From: Prevotellaceae bacterium UBA1391
Lineage (GTDB): Bacteria; Bacteroidota; Bacteroidia; Bacteroidales; Bacteroidaceae
DNA: 32,039 nt
Assembly (NCBI GenBank): GCA_002305265.1
Contig: DBQP01000012.1
Location: 1 to 32,039, forward strand
Direction of reading: 5' to 3'
The stretch's first letter is position 1. Each line of letters begins with the position of its first letter. The position numbers and the translations under genes were made by a program. The notes below the pieces were generated by a model. The model was given only the letters and a program-made list of their open reading frames with translations, did no database searches and had not been told where the DNA came from. Shown one piece after another: positions 18,377 through 27,300 of the stretch.

Positions 18377-18436
18377 CCTCGCCGCGACAGCGGGCTGCGC
18401 CTGCGGCGGCTGAACTACGGCGCTCTGTGGCTGCGG

Positions 18437-18678
18437 CTGCGCTCGAAGTGAGAAACGACTGCGCTTGAAATCAAAAACGACTGCGTTCGAAATCAAAAAC
18501 GACCGCACTCAAAATGAGAATCGACTGCGCTCGTTCTGATGCGCCGCTTTGGCGATATAAAAGCACGAAGGCCTTCCTGACAACTCGGGAAGGCCTTCGT
18601 GTGGTTTCGGGAAGGCCTTCGTGATGAATGACGGAAGCCGTCGTATGGATGCGCGGAGGTCTTTCCGCTGACGGATGC
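18437..18678. repeat. 22-bp periodic array D (after the S9 peptidase gene)
   Basis: Eleven 22-bp steps. Four units at 18437, 18459, 18481 and 18503 have the form CTGCGCTTGAAATCAAAAAC plus GA, followed by diverged units at 18525 and 18547. Then come AGGCCTTC units at 18569, 18591 and 18613 and decayed ones at 18635 and 18657. The first family is the reverse complement of the TTTCATTTCGAGCGC family in array A. The order of families matches array E. Confidence 0.88.
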
Positions 18679-18762
18679 GCGCGCCGGCTGTGAGGTGCCG
18701 AGGGGGCAGAAGGTGGTTGGCGGTGGGGGTGTGGCAAGGTGTGGGTGTGGCTGCCCAACGAA

Positions 18763-18799
18763 ATCGGAGTCATGGAGGGTGGTTCTCCATGACTCCGAT
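18763..18799 (-). terminator. Perfect 15-bp inverted repeat, probable terminator
   Basis: ATCGGAGTCATGGAG (18763-18777) and its exact complement CTCCATGACTCCGAT (18785-18799) enclose a 7-base loop. It lies about 120 bases beyond the stop of the minus-strand GH43 gene and is followed on that strand by TTTCGTT, a weak T-tract. Between 18678 and 18921 I see no gene. Confidence 0.55.
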
Positions 18800-18920
18800 G
18801 CTCGTTGTGTGGTGCAGTGTGGGCTTCTTGTGGCGCGGCATGGAGGGTCCCAAGATGCGCGCGGTGGGCGGCGGAGGCCCGCTGGCGCGCAGGCGGGTGC
18901 GTCTGCCGCGTGGGGCGGGA

Positions 18921-21764
18921 CTACCGGGCCAGTCGTTTCTGGCCGTCCTCGATGTAGAGTCCGCGTGCGGGCCGGCGGTCGAGACGCACGCCTTGCAGTG
19001 TGTAGATGCCGCGGCGTGCGGGCTGCGTGGTGGCAGCCGGAAGGGCGTCGATGCCCACGGCCTCGGGGTTGAAGTTGAAGACGCGGTTGGCGAGTGCGCT
19101 GAGGGCTCTCACGTCGTCTGCCGCGAGCACGCGGCCGTGCAGCAGCAGGTCGTCGTAGGATGCGGCGGCCGAGCCATAGCCCGTGCCGAGGCCCAGATAG
19201 AAGTTGCTGCACGAGGCGATGTGGGTGAGCACGCGGCGGAAGTCGATGTCGGCCTCTCGCGACACGCGTGCGCCGTCCTGTGTGCCGCGGTAGCGCTCGA
19301 TGAGTTTGCGCACGCCGTTGACGTAGAGCGTCAGGCCGTCGGTGGGGCTGATGGTGAGGGTGACGAAGGCCCATTCTCCGGCAGGCACGAGCACGTTGGT
19401 CGTGGTGTCGGGTGCGTTGAGTTCGAAGCTGGAGGCGGTCTGGTCGTTGAACGTCACGTAGCCGTTTCCGCCGAGGGCGAAGGTGGCTTTCGTGCTTTCG
19501 TCGTAGAAGCTGAAGGCGGCTGCCAGGTCGTCGGTGGAGCTGCGGCGGGTCCAGAAGGAGACGCTGACGCCCTGCTCAAGGGCTGCTCCGCGGAAGGGGT
19601 TGGGGGCCTGCACGTAGCTTTCGAAGCGGTTCTTGCCCTCGCTCACGCTCACGACTTGGCCGTTGCGCACGCCTCCGGCCATGAGCACGGGCCGCGTGCC
19701 GGTGAGCTTGCGCTGCAGGAGCGCCTCTTCGGCCGCGTTGTAGCGGTTGAGCACGGGCGTGTCGTCGAAGTCGTAGTAGGCTGCGATGCCCGCTTCGTAG
19801 TTGCCGGCCGGCTGTGTCGTCGGGTGCACCCGCACGGGGATGGTCTGCGTGTAGTAGTAGCGTCCGCAGGCGATGCGCACGGTCAGATTGACGAGCGAGT
19901 CGGTGGTCAGGCCCTCGGGGTTGTACTGGCCGCCGTCGCTCAGGATGCCGGGTGCGTCGGAGCTCCATTGCAGCTGGAAGCTGTCGGGCAGGGCGATGTT
20001 GTAGAGGTCGGTGCTCTTGCTGACGGTCTGGAGGTTGCTGACGGGCAGTGAGAGGCTGTTGATCTGCTGGGCCAGCTGGTAGTCGTCGCGCACGCGGTAG
20101 GCCCAGATGTTCTCTCCGGAGCTGGCGGCGGCGCTGATGCCGATGGCTTTCACGGTGGTGGGCTCGAGCTGCTGGTCGGCCACGACGCCGTAGTAGATGA
20201 CGCCGGAGAGGGTGAGCTGCACGTAGGCGGTGCCGTCAATGAGCTTCCACGTGCCGGTTTTGTCTCCCGTCACCTTGCCGTTGGCGCTGAGCGTGACGTT
20301 GAGGGGCGTCACCGTCTCCTTGTTGGCGTGGTCCATGCGGTAGCGGTGGACGAGCAGCTGGTAGTTGCCGGCCACGTCGTCGGTCGTGTAGGTCTGCGTC
20401 GAGGCGATGTCGGCATCGGTGAGGGTCTCTCCCGTGTATTCGAAGGGCGCGGCCACGAGCCATCCCTGGTCGTTGACGAAGAGCTGGTGTACGCGCACCT
20501 GATGGCCCTCGCCGCCGTTTTGGAAGCGCGTGTGGTAGACGAGATAGGTGCGTCCGTCGGTGTGGTGTAGCACGGAGCAGTGGCCCTGCGAGAGCTCTCC
20601 GTCGGTCATGTTGCCCCACTTCGCGTAGCTTCCGAGGAGCTTCTCGCCCCGCGTGTCGGAGCTCGGCCCGAAGTTGAGCGCGTAGCTGGTGAACTGCGCG
20701 TTGCGGCCGAGGGCGTCCACGTAGGGGCCGTCGGGGTTGGCGGAGCGGAAGATGCGCATCTCGTAGCCGCCGGTGGAGCTGAGTCCGCCGTACGTCATGA
20801 AGAGGTAGTAGTAGTCGCCGATGTGCTCGATGTAGGAGCCCTCGCCGCTCACGTAGTAGCCTCCGGCGATGCGCTTGCCGAAGTAGGGGTCTTCGGTGCA
20901 GCTGGCTCCCTGCGTGGCATAGCCGTCGGCGTAGGTGACGTTGTAGTCGCGCAGGCCCGTGGTCTCGTCGAGCTCGAGCATCCAGATGCCGCCGCTCCAG
21001 GAGCCGTAGGACATCCAGAGCTTGCCGTTCTCGTCGTAGAAGACGCACGGGTCGATGTTGTTCGGCCAGTAGGTGCCCCACGCGTCGTTCTTGTTGTAGC
21101 GCTCGGGCAGCGACGTGATGCCGGGCAGCACGAGCGGGAGGTCCGTCTTCGTATAGCTGATGGCGGCGTCGGCGCTGTTTCGGAAGCCGGAGATGACGAC
21201 GGGAGCCTGGTAGACGTAGGGTCCCTCGGCGTTGTCAGAGGTGAGCAGCACGATGCTCGAGGCCCAGTTGTCGCCGTTGACGCTGAAATACATGCACCAT
21301 TTCTGCATGACGGGATTGTAGATGACGTCCGGCGCCCAGAGGTTTCCGCTGATGTCATAGCTGCTGCTCTGTGTGGCTGCCCATGCCTGTGCGTCGAACG
21401 CGGGCATCGCCACCTGCTGTCCGCCGATGCTGACGGACTTCACCTGCGGTGTGGTGAAGGCGACGTTGGAGGCCGCGCCCGATACGAGCGAGCCGTCGGC
21501 CTTGACCGTTGCCCAGGGCGCGGTGAAGGTGGTCCAGTTCATCAGGTCCTTGCTGCGTGCGGCGCCCCGGTGGGTTCCGAAGATGTAGTAGGTGGACGAA
21601 GTTGCGTCCCACACGATGCTCGGGTCGTGCACGCTGACTCGCCGGAGCGAGGCGGTGCCGATCATGGCCGCTGCCTCGGCTTTGGTGATGGCGATGGAAT
21701 CCTGTGCTGCGGCTGCGCCTGCGTTGCAGAGCGTCAGCGCCAGGATGAGGAGGTGTCTGTTCAT
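18921..21764 (-). CDS. GH43 endo-arabinanase-like protein with Ig and LamG domains, secreted
   Basis: A 947-aa secreted enzyme, signal peptide residues 1-21. The five-blade GH43 propeller covers about residues 40-450, with base Asp47 in VHDPSIVWD, the pKa-modulating Asp238 in NIDPCVFYDENGKLWMSYG and acid Glu308 in GEGSYIEHIGDYYYLFMTYGG. That EGxYI motif and layout resemble alpha-1,5-arabinanases. Next come a small beta domain (LVHRYRMDHANKETVTPLNV), an Ig-like domain (LQWSSDAPGILSDGGQYNPEG) and a LamG domain (GIAAYYDFDDTPVLNRYN to VLAADDVRALSAL). It ends with a sorting-type tail (IYTLQGVRLDRRPARGLYIEDGQKRLAR). It lies 48 bases downstream of a second GH43 gene in one operon controlled, in all likelihood, by the adjacent hybrid regulator. 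Confidence 0.9.
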   Translation of the reverse strand: MNRHLLILALTLCNAGAAAAQDSIAITKAEAAAMIGTASLRRVSVHDPSIVWDATSSTYYIFGTHRGAARSKDLMNWTTFTAPWATVKADGSLVSGAASNVAFTTPQVKSVSIGGQQVAMPAFDAQAWAATQSSSYDISGNLWAPDVIYNPVMQKWCMYFSVNGDNWASSIVLLTSDNAEGPYVYQAPVVISGFRNSADAAISYTKTDLPLVLPGITSLPERYNKNDAWGTYWPNNIDPCVFYDENGKLWMSYGSWSGGIWMLELDETTGLRDYNVTYADGYATQGASCTEDPYFGKRIAGGYYVSGEGSYIEHIGDYYYLFMTYGGLSSTGGYEMRIFRSANPDGPYVDALGRNAQFTSYALNFGPSSDTRGEKLLGSYAKWGNMTDGELSQGHCSVLHHTDGRTYLVYHTRFQNGGEGHQVRVHQLFVNDQGWLVAAPFEYTGETLTDADIASTQTYTTDDVAGNYQLLVHRYRMDHANKETVTPLNVTLSANGKVTGDKTGTWKLIDGTAYVQLTLSGVIYYGVVADQQLEPTTVKAIGISAAASSGENIWAYRVRDDYQLAQQINSLSLPVSNLQTVSKSTDLYNIALPDSFQLQWSSDAPGILSDGGQYNPEGLTTDSLVNLTVRIACGRYYYTQTIPVRVHPTTQPAGNYEAGIAAYYDFDDTPVLNRYNAAEEALLQRKLTGTRPVLMAGGVRNGQVVSVSEGKNRFESYVQAPNPFRGAALEQGVSVSFWTRRSSTDDLAAAFSFYDESTKATFALGGNGYVTFNDQTASSFELNAPDTTTNVLVPAGEWAFVTLTISPTDGLTLYVNGVRKLIERYRGTQDGARVSREADIDFRRVLTHIASCSNFYLGLGTGYGSAAASYDDLLLHGRVLAADDVRALSALANRVFNFNPEAVGIDALPAATTQPARRGIYTLQGVRLDRRPARGLYIEDGQKRLAR

Positions 21765-21812
21765 GATGATGTGTGGTTGGGTGTGGGTGAGGGCCGTTGG
21801 CGGTCTCCCGGC

Positions 21813-23894
21813 TTACTGGATTTCCTCCCAGCGGAAGACGGCGCCGTTGCGTCGGGCCGGATCGGGGCCCTTGACGTCGACTCCGTAGGGGCTTCCTGTC
21901 GTGGGGCTCTTGCCGAGATAGAGGTGGTTGCGGAGCGAGAGGAGCATGAACTGCTGGTCGAGGTAGTCTTGCCAGAGGAAGGGTTCGGCTTCTTCTTTCT
22001 GCTGTGTGAAGCTGACGTCGCCGGGCAGTCCCATGCCCATGACTTTCACGTAGCGTCCGTCGAGCAGGCGCAGGGCCACTTTGCCGCCGCCGAGGTCTTC
22101 GAGCTGGAAGGTCTCGTTGTTGCCTTTGGCCTGCGGTGCGGCATCGTAGAGGACGCCGTGGGCGAGTGCCGTGGCGGGCTTTCCGGTGGCGAGGTTGATG
22201 ATGCGGAACTTCTTGCCGTAGGGAATGTTGGCGCTGCGGTCGGCCTTGGTCTCTTCCACGGTGAAGTTGTCGAAGATGGCTGTGCCTCCCTGTTTGCCCT
22301 TGACGTTGAAGGCGAAGAGCGCGTGGCGCGAGCCTTGGAAGGTGATGAGCTGGTAGGAGAGGGGCATCATGCGGCCCAGTGTCTGGAAGTGGATGCCGTC
22401 GGTGGAGTAGGCGTACTGCGCCTGGTCGTTGTCGAAGTCGCCGTTCATGCGCAGCCAGATGCGGCCGTCCTTGAGATTGACCGGCGTGTCGACGGTGTCG
22501 TTGGTGAGCTGTTCGAAGCAGCGGAGCGTGAGTTGCTTGCCGTCTTTGACGAGCCCGATCCAGGAGCAGGGCACATTGATGTTGCCGAGTCCGGCCACGT
22601 CGCCGTCGGCGAGGCTGCGTGCGTCGAGCTCGACGGTGGTCACGGACTGTGGTCCGATGACGCGCTGGGTGAGGGTGTTGCGAGCCCACATGAGCTGTTC
22701 GGCGGGCATGGCCTGCAGGCGCAGCTTGCCGCCCTTGAGGTTCCACTTCGTGTCGTCGGGGTTGTGGTTCCACTGCCAGATGCGTCCGAGCTGCTTGCCG
22801 TTGAAGTCGTCGCTGCGCTCGTAGGGCGCGTGGGGCTGCACTTGTGCGCCGGTGCTGGGCTTGAACCACGTGCGCGGCGCGCGTCCGAGGTTGCCTTCGA
22901 GACCGATCATGGGCCAGCCGTCGGTCCACGTGATGGGCATGAGGCACACGGTGCGGCCGATGCTGTGGAAGTCCTGCATGAGCAGGGCCCACCACTGGCC
23001 GTCGGGGGTGGACACGATGCCGCCTTGGTGGGCGTTCTCACAGGCGGTGGCGTCTTTGTCTGCGTTGTTCAGGCGGAACTCGGTGCCGTCGGGCATGATG
23101 CGTCCTCTCACCTGTGTCCGGGGCGCTGCGTGGTAGCCGTAGGTTTCGTCGGCGGTGATGACGCGCGTCTCGTAGGGGCCCCAGATGTTCTTCGCGCGGG
23201 AGCAGAGGGTGCGTCCGTTGGGCGAGTAGTCGGTGGAGATGAGGTAGTACCAGCCGTTGATTTTGTACATGTGGTGGCCCTCACCTACGCCGCGTCCGTC
23301 GGGAATGATGAGGCGCTCGGTGCCTTCGACGGGTCCGCTCATGTCGGGCTTGAGCTCGGTGCAGTACACGTTGCCGTATTTGTGGATGGCGTAGATTTTG
23401 CCGTCGTCGTCGAACAGCACGCTGAGGTCGTAGATGTTGCCTTGCATGTTGACGTGCTTCCAGGGGCCGCGGATGTCCTTGCTCATGTAGCATTGCAGGC
23501 CTTTGCCGTTGACGTTGCTGTAGACGTAGAACATGCCGTTGTGGTGTCGGATGGCGGGGGCCCAGATGCCCTGTCCGTAGATTTCCTGCTTGTTCTTGAG
23601 CGAGAAGCGGTCTTCGGGAAAGTCGTAGCGGTCGAAGCAATAGCTCACGTTCTCCCAGTTGACGAGGTCCTTGCTGTGCAGGATGACGAGGCCCGGCACG
23701 GAGTGCATGGTGGTGCCGGCGAGGTAGTAGTCGTCGCCGACGCGCAGGATGTCGGGGTCGGAGAACTCGTCGTAGAAGAGGGGGTTGGTGAAGGTGCCGT
23801 TTCCGTTGTCGGCGGTCCACGACCGGGGCGTGGTCTGGGCTGCACTCGTCAGAGCCAGTGCAGCGAGCGAGAGCGTCGCAAGCAGATGTTTCAT
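21813..23894 (-). CDS. GH43 glycosidase with C-terminal beta-sandwich, secreted
   Basis: A 693-aa protein starting MKHLLATLSLAALALTSAAQ (signal peptide about 1-20). The GH43 propeller (about 30-340) has base Asp46 in FSDPDILRVGDDYYL, Asp156 in YDLSVLFDDDGKIY and acid Glu205 in GVGEGHHMY. A concanavalin-like beta-xylosidase C-terminal domain follows (about 355-560, SDDFNGKQLGRIWQWNHNPDD, CSWIGLVKDGKQLTLRCF). A last domain of about 110 residues (KKFRIINLATGKPATALAHG...) may be a trefoil or CBM. It resembles the GH43_12 type of exo-acting arabinofuranosidase/beta-xylosidase. The open frame continues far upstream, but the ATG at 23894 is chosen because it starts a clean signal peptide and follows a -7 box by about 45 bases. 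Confidence 0.9.
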   Translation of the reverse strand: MKHLLATLSLAALALTSAAQTTPRSWTADNGNGTFTNPLFYDEFSDPDILRVGDDYYLAGTTMHSVPGLVILHSKDLVNWENVSYCFDRYDFPEDRFSLKNKQEIYGQGIWAPAIRHHNGMFYVYSNVNGKGLQCYMSKDIRGPWKHVNMQGNIYDLSVLFDDDGKIYAIHKYGNVYCTELKPDMSGPVEGTERLIIPDGRGVGEGHHMYKINGWYYLISTDYSPNGRTLCSRAKNIWGPYETRVITADETYGYHAAPRTQVRGRIMPDGTEFRLNNADKDATACENAHQGGIVSTPDGQWWALLMQDFHSIGRTVCLMPITWTDGWPMIGLEGNLGRAPRTWFKPSTGAQVQPHAPYERSDDFNGKQLGRIWQWNHNPDDTKWNLKGGKLRLQAMPAEQLMWARNTLTQRVIGPQSVTTVELDARSLADGDVAGLGNINVPCSWIGLVKDGKQLTLRCFEQLTNDTVDTPVNLKDGRIWLRMNGDFDNDQAQYAYSTDGIHFQTLGRMMPLSYQLITFQGSRHALFAFNVKGKQGGTAIFDNFTVEETKADRSANIPYGKKFRIINLATGKPATALAHGVLYDAAPQAKGNNETFQLEDLGGGKVALRLLDGRYVKVMGMGLPGDVSFTQQKEEAEPFLWQDYLDQQFMLLSLRNHLYLGKSPTTGSPYGVDVKGPDPARRNGAVFRWEEIQ

Positions 23895-23939
23895 GGTGGG
23901 ATCGGTGTCGTTTGATAGAATGATGTTATGCAGATGATG

Positions 23940-23947
23940 CAAAGATA
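23940..23947 (-). promoter_or_regulatory. -7 box of the GH43 operon, with adjoining palindrome
   Basis: The minus strand reads TATCTTTG (TAnnTTTG), 46 bases before the ATG at 23894. A 13-base palindrome AATCTT-G-AAGATT (23953-23965) lies just upstream, where it would overlap the spacer of the promoter, and is a possible operator. Confidence 0.55.
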
Positions 23948-24110
23948 GCAATAATCTTGAAGATTTTGTGCGGTTTTTCTGATAAAATGGCGTTTTCGGC
24001 CGCCTGTCTGCGTCCGCGTGCGGCGGCGGTCGGAGCGGCTTCGGGCGCGCTGGCGACGGGACGGGGGGCTGTGGTGGCGCAGGACGGGTGGCGCTGTCGG
24101 GGCGGGAGGG

Positions 24111-24264
24111 CGTCGCCGGGCGCAGAAAAGGAGTGCGCTCGTTTTCGGATTCGGCTGCGCTCGTTTGGGGAAAGGACTGTGTTCCTTTTTTTGGACGAAG
24201 GCCTTCCTGACAGGTTGCGAAGGCCTTCGTGTGGTGATGCGAAGGCCTTCGTGTGGCTGGGGAG
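24111..24264. repeat. 22-bp periodic array E (between the hybrid regulator and the GH43 operon)
   Basis: Units at 24133, 24155 and 24177 begin GTGCGCTCG, CTGCGCTCG and CTGTGTTCC. Units at 24199, 24221 and 24243 begin AGGCCTTCCTGACA, AGGCCTTCGTGTGG and AGGCCTTCGTGTGG. The unit at 24111 is a weaker in-phase copy. Family order and the AGGCCTTCCTGACA variant in the first palindromic unit are the same as in array D. The rest of the 443-bp gap (23966-24110, 24265-24337) shows nothing recognisable. Confidence 0.85.
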
Positions 24265-24337
24265 GAGGTCGGCGGGGTGCGGGCGGGCGCGGCGCGGGCC
24301 GATGGAACGTGCGGAGCCGAAGTGGCGGGGCGGGGCG

Positions 24338-27300
24338 TCAGTTGCGCGGGAGCTCGCCGAACTCTTCCTTGTAGCAGCTGCGGAAGTAGGAGAGGGAGCT
24401 GAATCCGCATTCGTTGGCGATGGCGGCGACGGTGTAGCGCATGGCGTCGGGGGCGTTGAGGCGCTGGTAGGCGCGCTGCAGGCGGCGCTTGCGGATGTAT
24501 TCGTTGGCCGAGAGGCCGAGGAGCGCCTTCACCTTGCGGTAGAGGCTCGTGCGGGAGAAGTAGAGCTCGCGGCAGAGCAACTGGATGTTGAGGTCGGGAC
24601 GGGCGATGTTGTCGTCGATGATGCGGTTGAGCTCGTCGATGAACTGGCGGTCGAGGGGAGAGAGGGCGAAGGTCTCTCCGCCGGCCGCGTCGGGTGTCGG
24701 GGGCTCGCTGCTGTCGGGCTGGCGCACGGGGGCGGCGGCCGACTGGTGGAGCTGGGCGGCGGTGAGGGTGCGGCGGCGGAGCACGCCCGCGACGATGGCG
24801 CGGATGGTGCGCGAGGTGAAGGGCTTGGTGACGTAGGCGTCGGCGCCTGCCGCGTAGCCTTCGTCGCGGGCATCGAGGCTGTCCTTGGCGGTGAGCATGA
24901 CGACGGGGATGTGGCTGGTGCGGCGGTCGGCGCGCAGCAGGCGCGTCATTTCGTTGCCGTCCATCTCTGGCATCATGACGTCGGTGATGATGATGTCGGG
25001 CACCTCGGTGAGGGCGGCGGTGGCTCCTTCGCGTCCGTTGCGGGTGAGGATGAGGTGGTAGGGCTGGAGGATGTCGGCCAGGTAGGCGCGGATCTGGTCG
25101 TCGTTCTCGACGAGGAGGATGCTGACGGGGTCGTCGTCGGCCGTCGGCTCGTCGGGTGTGGGGAGGGCGGCGTCGGGGGCGGGCGGTGTGGAGGTGGAGG
25201 CGTCGGGGGCGGAGGGGCCGTCGGCGTGGAGCATCGTGGCGGGGAGATGGAGCGTGAAGGTGCTGCCGCGGCCTTCGGTGCTCATGACGGTGATGCGCCC
25301 GCCGTGGAGGGTGGCGAGGGCTTGCGAGAGGGCCAGACCGATGCCGGTGCCGGAGGAGGGGCTGGCGCCGGCGGCCTGGTAGTAGCGCTCGAAGATGTGG
25401 GGGAGGTCGGCGGAGGCGATGCCGCGGCCCGTGTCGGCGACGCTGATGCGCACTTCCTCGGGCGTCTGGTCGAGCTGGAGGCTGATTTCGCCTTGCTCGG
25501 TGTGCTTGCTGGCGTTGGAGAGGAGATTGGTGAGGATGGTGGTGAGGATGTCGGCGTCGAAGGTTGTCGGCACGTCGGCGAGGCGGACGTCGAGGCGGTA
25601 GTGCACGTGCTCGTTGCGGTTGGCGCTGCTGAAGCGCTCGAAGATGTCGCCGATGTGGCCGACGAGCGATGCGGTGTGGAGCTGGAGGGTGCGGTGGCTG
25701 GTCTCCGTGCGGCGGAACTCGAGCAGCTGGTTGACGAGGGTGAGGAGGCGCTCGGCGCTGGAGCGGATGGTGTCGACTCTGCGCCGCAGGGGTTCGGGGA
25801 GCGTGGGCTCGGCCACGAGGTCGTCGATGGGGCCGAGGATGAGGGTGAGCGGGGTGCGCAGCTCGTGGGTGATGTTGGTGTAGAAGCGGAGCCGCTCCTC
25901 GTTCAGTTGCTCGCGCTCGAGGCGGGCCTTGTCGCGGCGGAGCTGCTCCTGGCGGCGGTCGTGGGTGCTGACGTAGCGGCGGACGGCGAAGGCGGCTGCG
26001 GCGGCCAGCAGCAGGGCATAGAGGGTGAGGGCCCACCAGCTGCGCCACCAGGGCGGCAGGATGCGGAACTCGATTTGGGCGCTGGCGCTCCACGGACCGC
26101 CCTCGTGGGCGGCCTGCACCTCGACGTCGTAGCGGCCGGGCGGCAGCAGCGAGAGGCTGACGGTGATGAGTCCGTGCTGGCCGCTGACGAGGGTCCAGGG
26201 GGCGGAGGAGCCGGTGCGATAGCGGTAGCGGATGTGCTGGGGCGCTGCGTAGCGGAGGACGGAGAAGTCGAAGGAGAGGTTGCGGGCCTCGGGGGCCAGC
26301 CGCCGCAGGGTGTCGGGACTGACGCTGCGCCCGTTCAGGCGGATGTCGAGCAGCTGCACGCGCAGCGGGTCGGACGGCACGCTCATGCGGCGCATGTTGA
26401 CCTCGTAGTATCCGTCGGCCGTGCCGAAGAGCATGCGCCCGTCGGCGGTGCCGACGGCGGCCCGCTCCTGCAGGGTGTGGCCAGCGATGCCGTCGGCGGC
26501 ACTGATGGAGAGGATGCGCAGGCGGCTCTTGTCGGGCACGGCGGCCGACTGCCGGCTGGCGGCGGGGAGGGTGATGCGGCAGACGCCATTGAAGGTGGCG
26601 GCCCAGAGCTGGCCGTAGGCGTCGAGGGCGAGTGAGAGGATGCCGGAACTGGGCAGGCCGTCGGCCATGCTCAGGCGCAGGGCCGGACGCCCTTCGGCGT
26701 CGAGCAGGAAGAGGCCGTTCTGCGTGCCGACCCAGACGCGGCCTGCGGGGTCGGTGAGCAGGCAGTTGCACTTGTCGCTCCAGGCGTTGGCATTGAGGGC
26801 CGCGAGGCGCTCGAAGTCGGGACGACGGCGCACGGCGTCGAAATAGTAGAAACCGTTCTGCGTGCCGATGATGTAGCCCTGCTGCCAGGGGCAGGCATCG
26901 GTGATGTAGCGGAACTGCTGAAGCTGGGGATAGCGGGCGGTGAGCACCTCCACTTTGCGCTGTGCGGGCTGGAAGAGGGCGAGGCGGTTCATCTTGACGG
27001 CGATGAGGCGTGTGGTGCTGTCGAGGGGCAGGCAGAAGGGAATTCTTCCCCAAAGAGGGGTGTCGTCGGGCGTGAACAGGTCGGTGGGTGCGCCTGCCGA
27101 CTGCCGGACGATTTCGCCCTGGCTGGACGTGGCCCAGAGCGTGCCGTCGGCATCGGTGTGCAGGGAGGTGGCATAGATGTAGTTGAAGGCGCCGCCCATG
27201 CGCAGGAACTCATCCGTGGGTGAGAGGCGGTAGAGGCCGGCGCTGGTGGCGGCGATGACCTCGTCGGTGGCGGTGCGCAGGAAGCGCTGGACCGACTGCG

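Noticed and set aside
16133..18508. 791-codon minus-strand ORF opposite the S9 peptidase
   Set aside because: Antisense shadow. The plus strand has a complete catalytic triad, and the ORF runs through arrays C and D at both ends.
20580..23915. 1111-codon plus-strand ORF opposite the two GH43 genes
   Set aside because: Antisense shadow across two separate genes. No domain or start signal.
23957..26635. 892-codon plus-strand ORF opposite the HTCS gene
   Set aside because: Antisense shadow with Gly/Ala/Val-rich low-complexity translation; HTCS domains are clear on the other strand.
21813..27053. A single 1746-codon frame that seems to fuse HTCS-region sequence to the GH43 enzyme
   Set aside because: The upstream part is the wrong frame of the HTCS gene (Arg/Pro/His-rich nonsense) and array E. 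The real GH43 starts at 23894 with a signal peptide and a promoter box.
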